Part shown: positions 1 through 9,945 of the stretch, in pieces
Layout of the letters: each line of letters starts with the position of its first letter
How positions within the stretch are numbered: position 1 is the first letter of the stretch
Source: CAVXFL01 sp963761015
GTDB taxonomy: Bacteria > Pseudomonadota > Alphaproteobacteria > Acetobacterales > Acetobacteraceae
NCBI GenBank assembly: GCA_963761015.1
Contig: CAVXFL010000005.1
Span: 1 to 64,000, forward strand
Length of the DNA stretch: 64,000 nucleotides
Direction of reading: 5' to 3'
Position numbers and translations under genes: made by a program
Notes under the pieces: model-generated
Told to the model about the DNA's origin: nothing
Database searches by the model: none
The model's input: the letters and a program-made list of their open reading frames with translations, nothing else

Positions 1-1329
1 GACGGCGGCGAAATCCGCCTCAACGGCCGCGTCGTGCATCCGCACAGCGAGCGTCTGCCGATCTCCTTCGTGCACCAGGATCTCGGCCTTGTCGACGAGC
101 TGAGCGTGGGCGAGAACGTCGCGTTGGTCGCGGGCTATCCCCGTGTCGGCGGACTGATCAACTCGTCGCAAGTATGGCGGCGCGCCAGCGAGATTTACAC
201 CGCCATGGGCGTCGCGCCGCCCGATCCGCGCGCCCGCGTCGGCAGCCTGAACGCCGCGAGCAAGGCGGTGCTCGGCATCGTGCGCGCGCTGTCGCGCGAA
301 GTGACGGTGATCGTGCTGGACGAGCCGACCGCCTGACTGCCCGAGCCCGACGCGCTGCATCTGTTCGAGGTGCTGCGCAAGCTGCGCGCGCAGGGCGCCA
401 GCGCGATTTACGTGAGCCACCGCTTGAACGAACTGTTCGGCCTGGTCGACCGCGTCACCGTGCTGCGCGACGGCCGCCACGTGCGCACCGCGCCGATCGC
501 CGAGGTCACGCCGGCCTCGCTGGTCGAGGACATGCTGGGTCGTACCGTCGATCTCACGCACGCGATTACGCCGAGCGCGGCCCGGGCGTGCCCGTGCTCG
601 AGGTGTCGGAGCTGCGCATCGGCACGCTCGGGCCGATTTCGTTGGCATCGAAGCCGGCGAAATCGTCGGCCTCGTCGGTCTGCGCGGCGCCGGCCAGCAG
701 ACCGTCGGGCGCGCGATTTTCGGCAAAACCCGCGCGGACGCCGGCCGCATCCGGCTGGACGGCGCCGCGCTTTCGCCGAACGACGAAATTCCGCGGCGCG
801 TCGCCGCCGGCATTGCGCTGCTCGCCGGCGACCGAGTGCGCGAAAGCGCGTTTTCCGGCATGTCGCTGCGCAGAATCTGTTTCCCGATCCGGCGCTGACG
901 CACACGAGCAACTGGCGCCCGCTCTCGCCCGCCTCGGAGCGCCAGCGCACGCAAGCGGTGCTGACCAGGTTCGACGTGCGGCCCGCGAACAGCGAGGCGA
1001 TGATCGACTGGCTGAGCGGCGGCAATCAGCAGAAGGTCTTCGTCGCGCGGTGGCTCGGCAGCGGCGCGCGCGTCTACGTCCTGGAGGAGCCGACCGCCGG
1101 CGTGGACATCGGCGCCAAGCTCGCGATCCACCGCATGGTGCGCGATACCGCCGATGCGGGCGCGGCGGTGCTGGTTGTGTCCTCGGATTTCGAGGAAGTC
1201 GCCGCGCTCTGCGACCGTGCGCTGATCATCGCGCGCGGGCGCATCATCGGCGAATTGCGGGGCGCAGCCCTGACCATGGACAATCTGGTGGCGCGCTCCT
1301 CGCTCGGCGCCGCCTCGGCGGCGACATAG
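1..1329 (+). pseudogene. Sugar ABC transporter ATP-binding protein (RbsA/XylG-type), partial, broken
   Basis: Two-domain ATPase of the ribose/xylose import family, which would power the permease encoded next. The window opens inside the first ATPase domain, so its Walker A is missing. Visible are a Q-loop (FVHQDLGL), a degenerate signature (SLNAASKAVLG) and Walker B (VIVLDEPTA). A TGA at 334-336 follows, where the family normally has Ser (EPTA-x-LPEP). The second domain has Walker A (GLRGAGQQ), signature WLSGGNQQK and Walker B VYVLEEPTAG. The coding frame shifts three times, near 570, near 640 and near 868, each consistent with loss of one base. One stop and three indels make this a pseudogene as read. 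Family identity is certain; the transported sugar is not. Confidence 0.85.
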
Positions 1330-1351
1330 GAAAGTTCTGGTACAGCAGGTG

Positions 1352-2375
1352 ATGGAACAGCAGATAGGCGTTCGCGGCGCGGCGGCACGGCCGTTCGATT
1401 TCGGCCGCATCTCGGAATTCATTTCGAATTACGGGCTGGCGCTGGTGTTCGTGCTCGTCATGGTCGCGTTCGGATTGTTGCGGCCGACCACGTTCCTCAG
1501 CGCGTCCAATATCAACAACATCCTGGTCGGCCAGTCGGTCACCGCGATGCTGGCGCTGGCGGAAATGGTGCCGCTGGCGACGCGCCAGTTCGACCTGTCG
1601 GTCGGGTTCCATCTCGGCATGGCGCAGGTGCTGATCGTCGCCTTGCAGGTGAACGCGCATTTCTCCTGGCCGGCGGCAACCGCCATCGTGCTCGGCATCG
1701 CGCTGCTCGTGGGGCTGTTCAACGCCGTTTTGGTCACGGTGTTCAACATCGACTCGTTCATCGCCACAATGGGCGTCGGCACGCTGCTCTATGGCGTCTC
1801 CAACTGGTACACCGGCGGCCAGCAGATCGTCGGGATGGACCTGCCGGTCACGTTCGGCAACCTGACGCAGATCGTCGGCCACGTGCCGCTGCCGGCGGTT
1901 TACGTCGCCGTGGTCGCGATCATTCTGGATCGTCAGCGAGCGTCTGCCGGTCGGGCGCGCGCTCTACGTGATCGGCGCGAGCCCGCGCGCGGCTGAACTG
2001 ACCGGCATCAAGGTGGGCCGGCACGTCGGCGGCGCCTTCGTCGTCTCCGGCCTGCTCAGCGGCGTCGCCGGCATCATGCTGGGCAGCATTCTGCAAGCCG
2101 GCACGCCCTCGGTCGGCCCCGAATATCTGTTGCCGGCCTTCGCCGCCACCCTGCTCGGCGCCACCTCGATCCGTCCGGGGCGCGTGAACGTGGGCGGTAC
2201 CCTGCTCGCGGTGCTGATCCTGGCCTTCTCGTTCTCCGGCGTGCAGCAGCTCGGGGCGCCGTTCTTCGTGCAATATTTCTTCAACGGCGGGATTCTGATC
2301 ATCGCGGTCGGCCTGTCGGTCTACGCAACGGCGCGGCGGCGGCGGGTGGCCAATGCCGGCGAGAAGAGCGAGTAA
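1352..2375 (+). CDS. Sugar ABC transporter permease (RbsC/XylH-type), frameshifted
   Basis: Inner-membrane permease of the ribose/xylose/galactose importer family (BPD_transp_2). It begins 22 bases after the ATPase stop and clearly belongs to the same operon. Several hydrophobic segments are visible, as are family-type stretches such as ASNINNILVGQSV and, near the C-terminus, GASPRAAELTGI. The reading frame changes near 1925, where the codon for Ile is followed by an extra C before Trp-Ile-Val-Ser-Glu. Removing one base gives a protein of about 340 residues, normal for the family. The ATG at 1352 is preferred over the GTG at 1349. The substrate cannot be read from sequence, but the SMP-30 lactonase downstream suggests a sugar that is oxidised to a lactone. 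Confidence 0.85.
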
Positions 2376-2390
2376 GGGGAGATCCGAGCC

Positions 2391-3313
2391 ATGGGCAGCC
2401 CGAACGAAGATCCGTTCGAGATCATCGACCAGCGCTTCCGCCGCTACACCATTCCGATCGTCTGGCTGGAGCAGCTTCACACGGGCATGCGCTGGGCCGA
2501 GGGTCCGGTCTGGTTCGCCGACCTGCGCTGCCTGATCTGGAGCGACCTGCCGAACAACCGGCTGCTGCGCTGGGAGGAGGAAACCGGGGCGGTCAGCGTG
2601 TTCCGCGCGCCGTCCAACTTCTCCAACGGCAACACCCGCGACCGGGAGGGCCGGCTGATCACCTGCGAGCACCAGGCAAGGCGCGTGAGCCGCACCGAGC
2701 ACGACGGCGCCATCACGGTGATCTCCGATCGCTACGAGGGCAAGCGGCTGAACTCGCCGAACGACGTGGTGGTGAAATCCGACGGCACCATCTGGTTCAC
2801 CGATCCGAGCTACGGCATCAGCGCCGAATACGAGGGCGGCAAGGCGGAGAGCGAGATCGGTGCCTGCAACGTCTACCGTTTCGACCCGCGCGACGGCAGC
2901 TTGCGCATCGTGGCCGACGACTTCAGCCGCCCGAACGGAATCGCCTTCTCGCCCGACGAGTCGACTCTCTACATCGCCGATTCCGGCTTCTGGCCCGACC
3001 CGACCAAGCCGCACCACATCCGCGCCTTCGGCGTCGGCTCCGACGGCCGCCTGCGCGAAAGCCGGGTGCTCGCCGACATTTCGCCCGGCATCGCCGACGG
3101 ATTTCGCGTCGACATCGACGGCAATGTCTGGACCAGCGCCGGCGACGGCGTGCAGTGCGTCACCCCGGGGGCGACCTGATCGGCAAGATCCAGGTGCCCG
3201 AGAAGGTCGCCAACGTATGCTTCGGCGGACCGAAACGCAACCGGCTGTTCATCTGCGGCTTCACCTCGCTCTACGCGATATATCTGAACACGCAGGGCGC
3301 GCAGCGGCCGTGA
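2391..3313 (+). CDS. SMP-30/gluconolactonase family protein, frameshifted near 3' end
   Basis: Six-bladed beta-propeller lactonase of the SMP-30/gluconolaconase/LRE family, which opens sugar lactones using a divalent metal. Family motifs are the metal-binding Glu in RWAEGPVW, the Asn in LNSPNDVVV, and PNGIAFSPDE followed by YIADSG. The frame is lost at a run of five G residues at about 3168-3172. Adding one G restores the ending GDLIGKIQVPEKVAN..., which closes at TGA 3311-3313 and gives 307 residues, normal length. The gene lies 15 bases after the permease, behind an AGGGGA ribosome site, in the same operon. This indel in a homopolymer is typical of a sequencing error, so the gene may be intact in the organism. 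Confidence 0.88.
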
Positions 3314-3332
3314 ACGCGCCGGAACCCGCGTG

Positions 3333-4172
3333 ATGCGACCGGCGGAGGCGCGCGGCGCGGAAGCCTGCGGCATGTCGGTATCCGAACAACTGCTCAAGCC
3401 GCTCACCCGCGCGACCTTGCCGCAGGAAATCGTGGCGGCGATCACCGGGCTGATCATGCGCCGCGTCTGGCGGCCGGGCGATCGCATCCCGCCGGAGAAG
3501 GAACTGGCCGCCCGCTTCAACGTCGGGCGCTCGACGATCCGCGAGGCGATCAAGAGCCTGGTGATTTTCGGCGTGATCGACTCGCGCCCCGGCGACGGCT
3601 CGTTCATCCGCGAGCCGCAATCCAATCTGCTTTCGGGTGCGTTTCAATGGGGCCTCTTGCTCACCGAGCGCAATCTCGGCGACCTCGTCGATGCGCGGGT
3701 GCTGATCGAGGGCGAGTGCGCCGCCCGCGCGGCCGCGCTCGGCGATCCCGATCTGCCGGCCCGGCTCAACCGCATCCTCGCCCGGATGCGCGAGGAGCAG
3801 AATCATCCGCGCGAATTCATGGAACTGGACAACCGCTTCCACGCCGAGATCGCCGGCGCGGCGCGCAACGCGCTCTATCTCAGCCTGTCGAACACGATTA
3901 AAAGTCTGGTGAGCGTCTGGTACTCCGAGACGTTCCGTATGGAGCCGACCAAGGCGGCGACGCTCGAGGAGCACGCGGCAATTGCCGCGGCGATCGAGGC
4001 AAAGGACCAATCCGCGGCACGGGACGCCATGCGCCATCACCTCCTGTGCGCGGCAAAGCGGTTACAGAAGGTGCTGGACGTCAGGGGCGCGGATGAACCC
4101 GGCCGCGACAAGTCGGGCGGCCGCCGCCGCGAGCCCGACCCACGAGCCGAACCCGGCCGACCCCACGCCTGA
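3333..4172 (+). CDS. GntR-family transcriptional regulator (FadR subfamily)
   Basis: DNA-binding regulator with an N-terminal winged helix-turn-helix (IPPEKELAARFNVGRSTIREAIKSL) and a C-terminal FCD ligand-binding domain. The FCD domain shows metal-ligand-like residues in ELDNRFHAEIA, LEEHAAIAAAI and RDAMRHHL. As the last gene of the sugar operon it probably controls transport and lactone catabolism in response to a sugar acid; this is inferred from position. An ATG at 3372 (MSVSEQLL) is an alternative start that gives a more typical N-terminus. The C-terminal tail after about residue 250 is Arg/Pro-rich and may run on because the original end was altered by the nearby IS66 element. Confidence 0.9.
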   Translation: MRPAEARGAEACGMSVSEQLLKPLTRATLPQEIVAAITGLIMRRVWRPGDRIPPEKELAARFNVGRSTIREAIKSLVIFGVIDSRPGDGSFIREPQSNLLSGAFQWGLLLTERNLGDLVDARVLIEGECAARAAALGDPDLPARLNRILARMREEQNHPREFMELDNRFHAEIAGAARNALYLSLSNTIKSLVSVWYSETFRMEPTKAATLEEHAAIAAAIEAKDQSAARDAMRHHLLCAAKRLQKVLDVRGADEPGRDKSGGRRREPDPRAEPGRPHA

Positions 4173-4264
4173 ACGCCGCCTGCAACCCGATCGCCGCATC
4201 CCTTTCCCCGAAGGCAGCCGATCTGGTAGAATTGGCGCCGCTCCGCAGCCGGGACGGATGGGAC

Positions 4265-5759
4265 GTAACTGCTCATCCCGGTGTGGGTAGTGGCTGGGTG
4301 AGCAGGGCGGTGCGGACGGCACCGAGTACGGCAGTTCGGTTGGCCTTGGCGGTGCTGACGATGGAGCGGAATGCGGCGTAGGTCTCGGCCCCCCACTCGC
4401 AGCGGAAACCGTTGGTGACCTTGCGGAAGATCACGCTGGGGCGGAGGTTCCGCTCGGAGATGTTGTTGGTGTACGGCACGTCGCGGTTGGTGACGAACAC
4501 GAACAAGTGCGCGCGATTGGCCCCGATGCGCTTGCGTAACTTGCGTCCCGGCTCACCGATCGGGCCGGCCATCATGATCCGATCGAGCCGGCGGTTCAGA
4601 TCGGCACGATACTGGCGCAATGTGCTGTCGGCCAACGTGTCGCGTCGCTGCCCAATGGCGATGGCGCGCAGCAGCAGCCGTTTGAAGGCGGCGCTGAAGG
4701 CGGTATCGCCACATTCGATGGCATACCGTGCATCGCGCAGCAGATGCGCGAGGCACACCTGCCATTCCACGGCATGGCCGCGCTGGCTGCCCAGCATATC
4801 GGAGACCCAAACCATCGGCTGAATGGCACCGAACAAGTCCTGCACGACAGCCTTGCCGCGGCTGGGGCGAATGATGTGCAGCACCGCGAGCGTGCCGACG
4901 AACACCCATTCCCAGCAAGTCTTGCCGCTCACCCGCGCCGAGGTTTCGTCCGAACACACCACGGCGCTGGCGGTCACGGTTTCGCGGATCGCCACCGCGG
5001 CCGCGAGCAACGGCTCGCGCGCGCGGGCCAGCATGTTGCTGATCGCGCCTTCGCTGATCGACAGCGAGAACACCTCGTCCATCAGGGTGGCCAGCCGCTC
5101 CATGCCGATGGCGTGGGCATAGTGCAGGTAGACCACCAGCGCCGCGATCGACTGGCCGAATGGCGAACCCGGCTCCAGCCCGGCCGGCGCCGTGGCCACC
5201 ACGCGCTTGCCGCAGCAGGCGCAACGGCCGCCGAACAGCCGCACCTGCGTGACGTCCGGCTTGACCGGCGGCAGTTCGATGCGCTCGTAGACGTTCTGCG
5301 GCGTCTGCAAGGTCTCCGGAAAGGCCGCCTGGCAGTTCGGACAAGCGGTCAGCTTGGCCTCGACCACACGATCCGGGTTCGGGTGCAGCGTGCGACCCGC
5401 GCCGGGCCGGCTCTTGCGCGCCGGGCGATCACCGCCGGGCGACGGGAGATTTTCCTTCTGGCCTTGCGACGGAGGCTTCGACGAGTTGTCTGGGGTCTTC
5501 GCCGGGCGGGTCAGTTCATCCACCCGCGCCTGCAGTACCGCGATCTGCTGCTGCGCCGCCGCAAGCTGCGCCATCAGCGCCCGGATCAGCGCGTCCTTCT
5601 CCGCATGGCTCAGCTCGTCGAGGTCGGGGCACGTCGGCACCCCGCGTTTAGAATCGAGGCGCCCGTAGCCGTGTCAAGCGTTATCCGATGCTGCGGCTCG
5701 TCCCGGTCTGATCGGGCCGGCCCGACCCAGGCCGCTCCGTCACCAAGGTGAGCAATTAC
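4265..5759 (-). mobile_element. IS66-family insertion element, single-ORF type
   Basis: Element of about 1.5 kb containing only the tnpC-like transposase; the tnpA and tnpB accessory genes of classical IS66 are absent. Imperfect terminal inverted repeats can be seen: GTAACTGCTCATCCCGGTG at 4265-4283, and at 5741-5759 the reverse complement of GTAATTGCTCACCTTGGTG (15 of 19 positions match). The eight bases flanking each end (GATGGGAC and AGTGCTTC) do not match, so no target duplication is visible. The insertion may be old, or one end may have been rearranged. It lies between the sugar operon and the indolepyruvate oxidoreductase gene. Confidence 0.75.
4273..5640 (-). CDS. tnpC: IS66-family transposase (TnpC)
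   Basis: Full-length 455-residue DDE transposase. An N-terminal leucine-rich coiled coil (residues about 10-45) is followed by a Pro/Ser linker (KTPDNSSKPPSQG), a zinc-binding region with CxxC pairs at C100/C103 and C140/C143, and the catalytic core. The probable catalytic triad is D231 (CSDETSARV), D281 (WVSDMLGS) and E396 (NISERNLRP). The reading frame is undamaged, unlike many neighbours, so the enzyme could be active. The stop lies eight bases inside the left terminal repeat. The start ATG at 5640 gives the common IS66 N-terminus with SHAEKDALIRAL. Confidence 0.95.
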   Translation of the reverse strand: MPTCPDLDELSHAEKDALIRALMAQLAAAQQQIAVLQARVDELTRPAKTPDNSSKPPSQGQKENLPSPGGDRPARKSRPGAGRTLHPNPDRVVEAKLTACPNCQAAFPETLQTPQNVYERIELPPVKPDVTQVRLFGGRCACCGKRVVATAPAGLEPGSPFGQSIAALVVYLHYAHAIGMERLATLMDEVFSLSISEGAISNMLARAREPLLAAAVAIRETVTASAVVCSDETSARVSGKTCWEWVFVGTLAVLHIIRPSRGKAVVQDLFGAIQPMVWVSDMLGSQRGHAVEWQVCLAHLLRDARYAIECGDTAFSAAFKRLLLRAIAIGQRRDTLADSTLRQYRADLNRRLDRIMMAGPIGEPGRKLRKRIGANRAHLFVFVTNRDVPYTNNISERNLRPSVIFRKVTNGFRCEWGAETYAAFRSIVSTAKANRTAVLGAVRTALLTQPLPTPG

Positions 5760-5948
5760 AGTGCTTCCGGACACCGTCGAGAAGAAAGTCGCCGACGCCG
5801 GCTCCCTCTACCGCCCGCGCGCCGGTCGTCCGGCTCGGCCGCGCCGTGGCGTGTTGGCTGCGGCCGCCCGACAGCCTAATTGTCGTGCAGGAAACGCCGG
5901 CCCGCCTGCCGGCCCGGCCGCGCAGGCCTTTGCCACGGAGCCCTCCGA

Positions 5949-8900
5949 ATGAAGCATGCGACCATGACGCTCGACGACAAATATGCCGTCGAGATCGATC
6001 GGGTCTTTCTCACCGGCACCCAGGCACTGGTCCGGCTGCCGCTGTTGCAGCGCGAGCTGGACCGCAAGGCCGGGCTGAACACCGCGTGCTTCATCTCCGG
6101 CTACCGCGGCTCGCCGCTCGGCGGGGTGGACATCCAGCTCTGGGCCGCGCGCGAGCGGCTGAAGGACCAGCACGTCCATTTCCAGCCGGGGCTGAACGAG
6201 GAATCCGCCGCGACCGCCATCTGGGGCTCGCAGCAGGTGCCGCTGTTCCCCGGCGCGAAATACGACGGCGTGTTCGCCTTCTGGTACGGCAAGGGCCCCG
6301 GCGTCGACCGCTCCGGCGACGCCTTCAAGCACGCGAATTTCGCCGGCAGCTCGCCGCATGGCGGCGTGCTGCTGATCGCCGGCGACGACCATGCCTGCAA
6401 GTCCTCCACGGTGCCGCACCAGAGCGAGCCCGCGTTCATGGCCGCGCTGGTGCCCGTCCTGATCCCGGCCAATGTGCACGACATCCTGGAACTCGGCCTG
6501 CACGGCTGGGCGATGTCGCGCTACGCGGGCCTCTACACCGGCTTCAAGACGGTGGCCGACGTGGTCGAGACCTCGACCTCGGTGCATTTCGACCTGAACG
6601 CCTTCCAGATCCGCTACCCGAACGGCGATCGCCGCGCGCCGGGCCACCCTGGCATCCGCCTGCCCGATCAGTGGCTGGAGCAGGAGCACCGCGTGCACGC
6701 CCTCGGCCTGCCGGCGGTGCAGGCCTACGTGCGCGAGAACGGGCTCGACCGCATCGTCCTCGACGATCCGGCCGCCCGCTTCGGCGTCATCACCGCCGGG
6801 AAATCGTATCTGGACGTGCGCCAGGCGCTCTCCGACCTCGGCCTCGAACGCGCGGGCGGCATCCGCCTGCTGAAGCTCGCGCTGACCTGGCCGATCGAGC
6901 CGGGGATCATCCGGGAGTTCGCGCACGGACTCGAGGAAATCCTGATCGTCGAGGAAAAGCAGCCGGTCATCGAAGGCCAGGTGAAGCAAATCCTGTTCGA
7001 TCAGGCCGAACGCCCGCGCGTTCTCGGCAAGCGGGACGAGTCCGGCGAATGGCTGCTGAAGCCCACGGCCGAGCTGTCCTCCGACGAAATCGCACTCGCG
7101 CTGGCCAAGCGCGTGACGCGCTTCAACGACAACGAATTGCTCCGCGCCCGGCTGGCGTTTCTGCAACGTGAGATCGAGCAGAAGGCGGTAGTGCAAACCG
7201 GGGTGCAGCGCACGCCCTATTTCTGCTCCGGCTGCCCGCACAACACGTCGACCAAGGTGCCGGACGGCAGCCGCGCGCTCGCCGGCATCGGCTGCCACTT
7301 CATGGCGGTCTGGATGGACCGCAACACCTACTCGTACTCCCAAATGGGCGGCGAAGGCGCGACCTGGATCGGCCAGGCGCCGTTCACCGAAGAGAAGCAC
7401 GTCTTCGCCAATATCGGCGACGGCACCTATTACCACTCCGGCATTCTCGCCATCCGCGCCGCGGTCGCCTCGGGCGTGAACATGACCTACAAGGTGCTGT
7501 TCAACGACGCCGTGGCGATGACCGGCGGCCAGCCGGTCGACGGCCCGCTGACACCCGCGCGCATCACCCGCCAGCTCGACGCCGAGGGCGTCGGCAAGAT
7601 CTACGTCGTGACCGACGAGCCGGAGAAATACCGCGCCGTCACCGACCTCGCCCCCGGCGTGCATGTCCGCCATCGCCGGGACCTGGAGGAGGTCGAGCGC
7701 GAACTGCGCGAGCTCCCGGGCATCACCGCCATCGTCTACGACCAGACCTGCGCCAGCGAGAAGCGCCGCCGCCGCAAGCGCGGCAAGATGGTCGATCCGG
7801 CCAAGCGCGCCTTTATCAATGCGCGCGTGTGCGAAGGCTGCGGCGACTGCTCGAAAACCTCCAACTGCTTGTCGGTGGTGCCGCGCGACACCGAGTTCGG
7901 CATGAAGCGGGCGATCGACCAGTCGAGCTGCAACAAGGATTTTTCCTGCGTCGAGGGCTTCTGCCCGAGCTTCGTCACGGTGCACGGCGGCAAGCCGCGC
8001 AAGGGCGCGCGGGTCGCCGCCGAGGCCTTCGCCAACCTGCCGCAACCCGAATTGCCCAGCCTGGATCAGCCGTTCGGGCTGCTCGTCGCCGGCGTCGGCG
8101 GCACCGGCGTGGTGACGATCGGCGCGCTGCTCGGCGTCGCCGCGCATGCCGAGGGCAAGTGCGTGACGGTGCTCGACCAGGCGGGCTTGGCGCAAAAGGG
8201 CGGCAGCGTCTGGAGCCACATCAAGATCGCCGCGCGGGAGGAGGATCTGCACGCGCTGCGCATCGCGCAGGGCGGCGCCGATCTGCTGCTGGCCTGCGAT
8301 CTGGTGGTCGGCGCCAGCGCCGGGGCGCTGACGGCGTTGCGGAGCGGGCGCACCCGCGCGGTGGTGAACACGCACGAAACCATCACCGCCGATTTCGTGC
8401 TGCACCCCGGCACGCGCCTGCCCATGCCCCGGCTCGAATCCGCCATCGCCGAGTCGGTGGGGCCGGATCACGTCGACATGCTCGACGCCACCGCTCTGGC
8501 GACGGCGCTGGTCGGCGACGCGATCGCGACGAACATGTTCATGTTCGGCTACGCTTGGCAGCGTGGGCTGGTGCCGATCGGCGAAGCCGCGCTGATGGAG
8601 GCGATCGCGCTGAACGGCACGGCAGTGGAGACCAACAAGGCGGCGTTCCACTGGGGCCGCTGCGCGGCGGTCGATCTGCCGCGGGTGCGCGACATCGCGG
8701 GCCGCGGACGGCCGGAGGCACCGCTCGGTCTCGACGTTTCCAAGGATCTGGACACCGTCATCGAACGCCGCGCGGCGGATCTGGTCGGGTATCAGAGCCG
8801 GCGGCTCGCGCGCCGCTACCGCGCCCTGGTCGCGCGCGTGCGGGCGCGCGAAGGCAGCACGGTCGCGGGGTCGACCGCGCTCACCGAAGCGGTCGCGCGC

Positions 8901-9404
8901 AACTACTACAAGCTGCTGGCCTACAAGGATGAGTATGAGGTGGCGCGCCTCTATGCCTCACGCGAATTCCGCGACGCGCTCGCGGCCGAGTTCGAGGGCG
9001 ATTATCAGCTGAAATTCCACCTGGCGCCTCCGATCATCGCCAAGCGCGACAAGCTCACCGGCCACTTGCAGAAGCGGGAATTCGGCTCGTCCATGATGCT
9101 GGGCTTCCGCGTACTGCGGCACTTCAAGCGGCTGCGCGGCACGCGCCTCGACATGTTCGGCCGGACCGAGGAGCGGCAGACGGAACGCCGGCTCATCGCC
9201 GACTACCAATCGCTGATCGAGGAGATCCTGGCCAAGCTCACGCCGGAAAACCTGACGCTGGCGACCGCGCTCGCCGCCCTGCCCGACCGCATTGCCGGTT
9301 TCGGCCATGTGAAGGAGCGCAATATCCGCGCCGCGGAGGCCGATCGCGCCAAGCTGCTGGACCAGTTCCGCCAGCCGCCGCCGCTGCGCATGGCCGCCGA
9401 GTAA
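5949..9404 (+). CDS. Indolepyruvate:ferredoxin oxidoreductase, fused single-chain form
   Basis: Oxidatively decarboxylates aryl- or branched-chain 2-oxo acids (indolepyruvate type) to acyl-CoA, passing electrons to ferredoxin. It is a cytosolic thiamine diphosphate and Fe-S enzyme of about 1,151 residues, the usual length of the alphaproteobacterial fused form. The N-terminal pyrimidine-binding part carries GYRGSPLGGVD. The TPP domain has GIGCHFM and NIGDGTYYHSG (about residue 488). A cysteine cluster CEGCGDCSKTSNC follows at about 627, with NKDFSCVEGFCPSF after it. The C-terminal gamma-type domain begins with GVGGTGVVTIGAL (about 715). ATG 5949 (MKHATMTLDDKY) is preferred because it follows a GGAG ribosome site; longer in-frame extensions are low-complexity. 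It appears to be a single-gene unit. Confidence 0.95.
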   Translation: MKHATMTLDDKYAVEIDRVFLTGTQALVRLPLLQRELDRKAGLNTACFISGYRGSPLGGVDIQLWAARERLKDQHVHFQPGLNEESAATAIWGSQQVPLFPGAKYDGVFAFWYGKGPGVDRSGDAFKHANFAGSSPHGGVLLIAGDDHACKSSTVPHQSEPAFMAALVPVLIPANVHDILELGLHGWAMSRYAGLYTGFKTVADVVETSTSVHFDLNAFQIRYPNGDRRAPGHPGIRLPDQWLEQEHRVHALGLPAVQAYVRENGLDRIVLDDPAARFGVITAGKSYLDVRQALSDLGLERAGGIRLLKLALTWPIEPGIIREFAHGLEEILIVEEKQPVIEGQVKQILFDQAERPRVLGKRDESGEWLLKPTAELSSDEIALALAKRVTRFNDNELLRARLAFLQREIEQKAVVQTGVQRTPYFCSGCPHNTSTKVPDGSRALAGIGCHFMAVWMDRNTYSYSQMGGEGATWIGQAPFTEEKHVFANIGDGTYYHSGILAIRAAVASGVNMTYKVLFNDAVAMTGGQPVDGPLTPARITRQLDAEGVGKIYVVTDEPEKYRAVTDLAPGVHVRHRRDLEEVERELRELPGITAIVYDQTCASEKRRRRKRGKMVDPAKRAFINARVCEGCGDCSKTSNCLSVVPRDTEFGMKRAIDQSSCNKDFSCVEGFCPSFVTVHGGKPRKGARVAAEAFANLPQPELPSLDQPFGLLVAGVGGTGVVTIGALLGVAAHAEGKCVTVLDQAGLAQKGGSVWSHIKIAAREEDLHALRIAQGGADLLLACDLVVGASAGALTALRSGRTRAVVNTHETITADFVLHPGTRLPMPRLESAIAESVGPDHVDMLDATALATALVGDAIATNMFMFGYAWQRGLVPIGEAALMEAIALNGTAVETNKAAFHWGRCAAVDLPRVRDIAGRGRPEAPLGLDVSKDLDTVIERRAADLVGYQSRRLARRYRALVARVRAREGSTVAGSTALTEAVARNYYKLLAYKDEYEVARLYASREFRDALAAEFEGDYQLKFHLAPPIIAKRDKLTGHLQKREFGSSMMLGFRVLRHFKRLRGTRLDMFGRTEERQTERRLIADYQSLIEEILAKLTPENLTLATALAALPDRIAGFGHVKERNIRAAEADRAKLLDQFRQPPPLRMAAE

Positions 9405-9414
9405 ACCCGCGGCC

Positions 9415-9440
9415 GGGGCAGGCCGATCCTCGGCCGCCCC
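9415..9440. terminator. Strong hairpin between convergent genes
   Basis: Ten bases after the oxidoreductase stop, GGGGC-(A)-GGCCGA pairs with TCGGCC-GCCCC around a TCC loop; one A is bulged. There is no U-tract on either strand. Its position between two converging genes makes a bidirectional terminator or RNA-end stabiliser likely. Confidence 0.5.
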
Positions 9441-9450
9441 GCCGCCGGGC

Positions 9451-9687
9451 TCAGCGGGCGAGCGCCGCCTGTGCGGCCTCGCTGTCCGGCCGCGCGAAGC
9501 GGCCTGGGGCGGTCAGGCATGGCAACGCGCGCCGGACACCCGCGCGCAACGCGGCCAAGGTCGGCCAGACGCTGCCGTCAAGGTTGCTCAACTGCTCGTC
9601 CACGGCGACAAAGCGGAACGTGCTGCCATCCGTGAGCGCGGCGCCGACGAAGCGTCCGTCCATGTCCACGACATAGGATTTGTGCAT
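9451..9687 (-). CDS. Small hypothetical protein
   Basis: Open frame of 78 codons reading MHKSYVVDMDGRFVGAALTDG at its start, with the rest resembling a compact soluble domain (FRFVAVDEQL, SVWPTLAALRAGVR). No family recognised. It converges on the oxidoreductase gene and is separated from it by a strong hairpin. The ATG at 9687 is chosen; a TTG three codons upstream (9696) is possible. Composition resembles real coding DNA rather than an antisense shadow because no other gene occupies this stretch, but support is limited to the open frame. Confidence 0.5.
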   Translation of the reverse strand: MHKSYVVDMDGRFVGAALTDGSTFRFVAVDEQLSNLDGSVWPTLAALRAGVRRALPCLTAPGRFARPDSEAAQAALAR

Positions 9688-9945
9688 GCGTGACAATGCC
9701 TCATCACGGCTGTTGCGCAGACTAATTGGGAGCCGGGATAAGTCCCGGCGAGAGAAATTTTGGTGAACGACCGCGCCCAGACAAGCGTACCCAACGCGGG
9801 ACGCTTCCCGGTCCGACCGTCAGCCATTCGGCGTCTTGGTTCCGGCCCCCATCGTCTGTCGGCGATGATCACCCGAGTGCGAGCATCCGGCAATTAACGA
9901 AGACGGGAGCTTAGGACGGCCGGCCGGCGAACGCCCGCCAGCGGC

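Noticed and set aside
334..336. TGA in the sugar ATPase as a second selenocysteine codon
   Set aside because: The position is normally Ser or a small residue, no GGUCU-loop hairpin follows, and the gene also has three frameshifts.
4257..5767. Eight-base target duplication of the IS66 element
   Set aside because: The flanks GATGGGAC and AGTGCTTC do not match.
5808..8651. 947-codon open frame on the minus strand, antisense to the oxidoreductase gene
   Set aside because: It lies opposite a clearly recognisable gene; its product is His/Arg/Asp-rich with no family pattern, as expected for the complement of GC-rich coding DNA.
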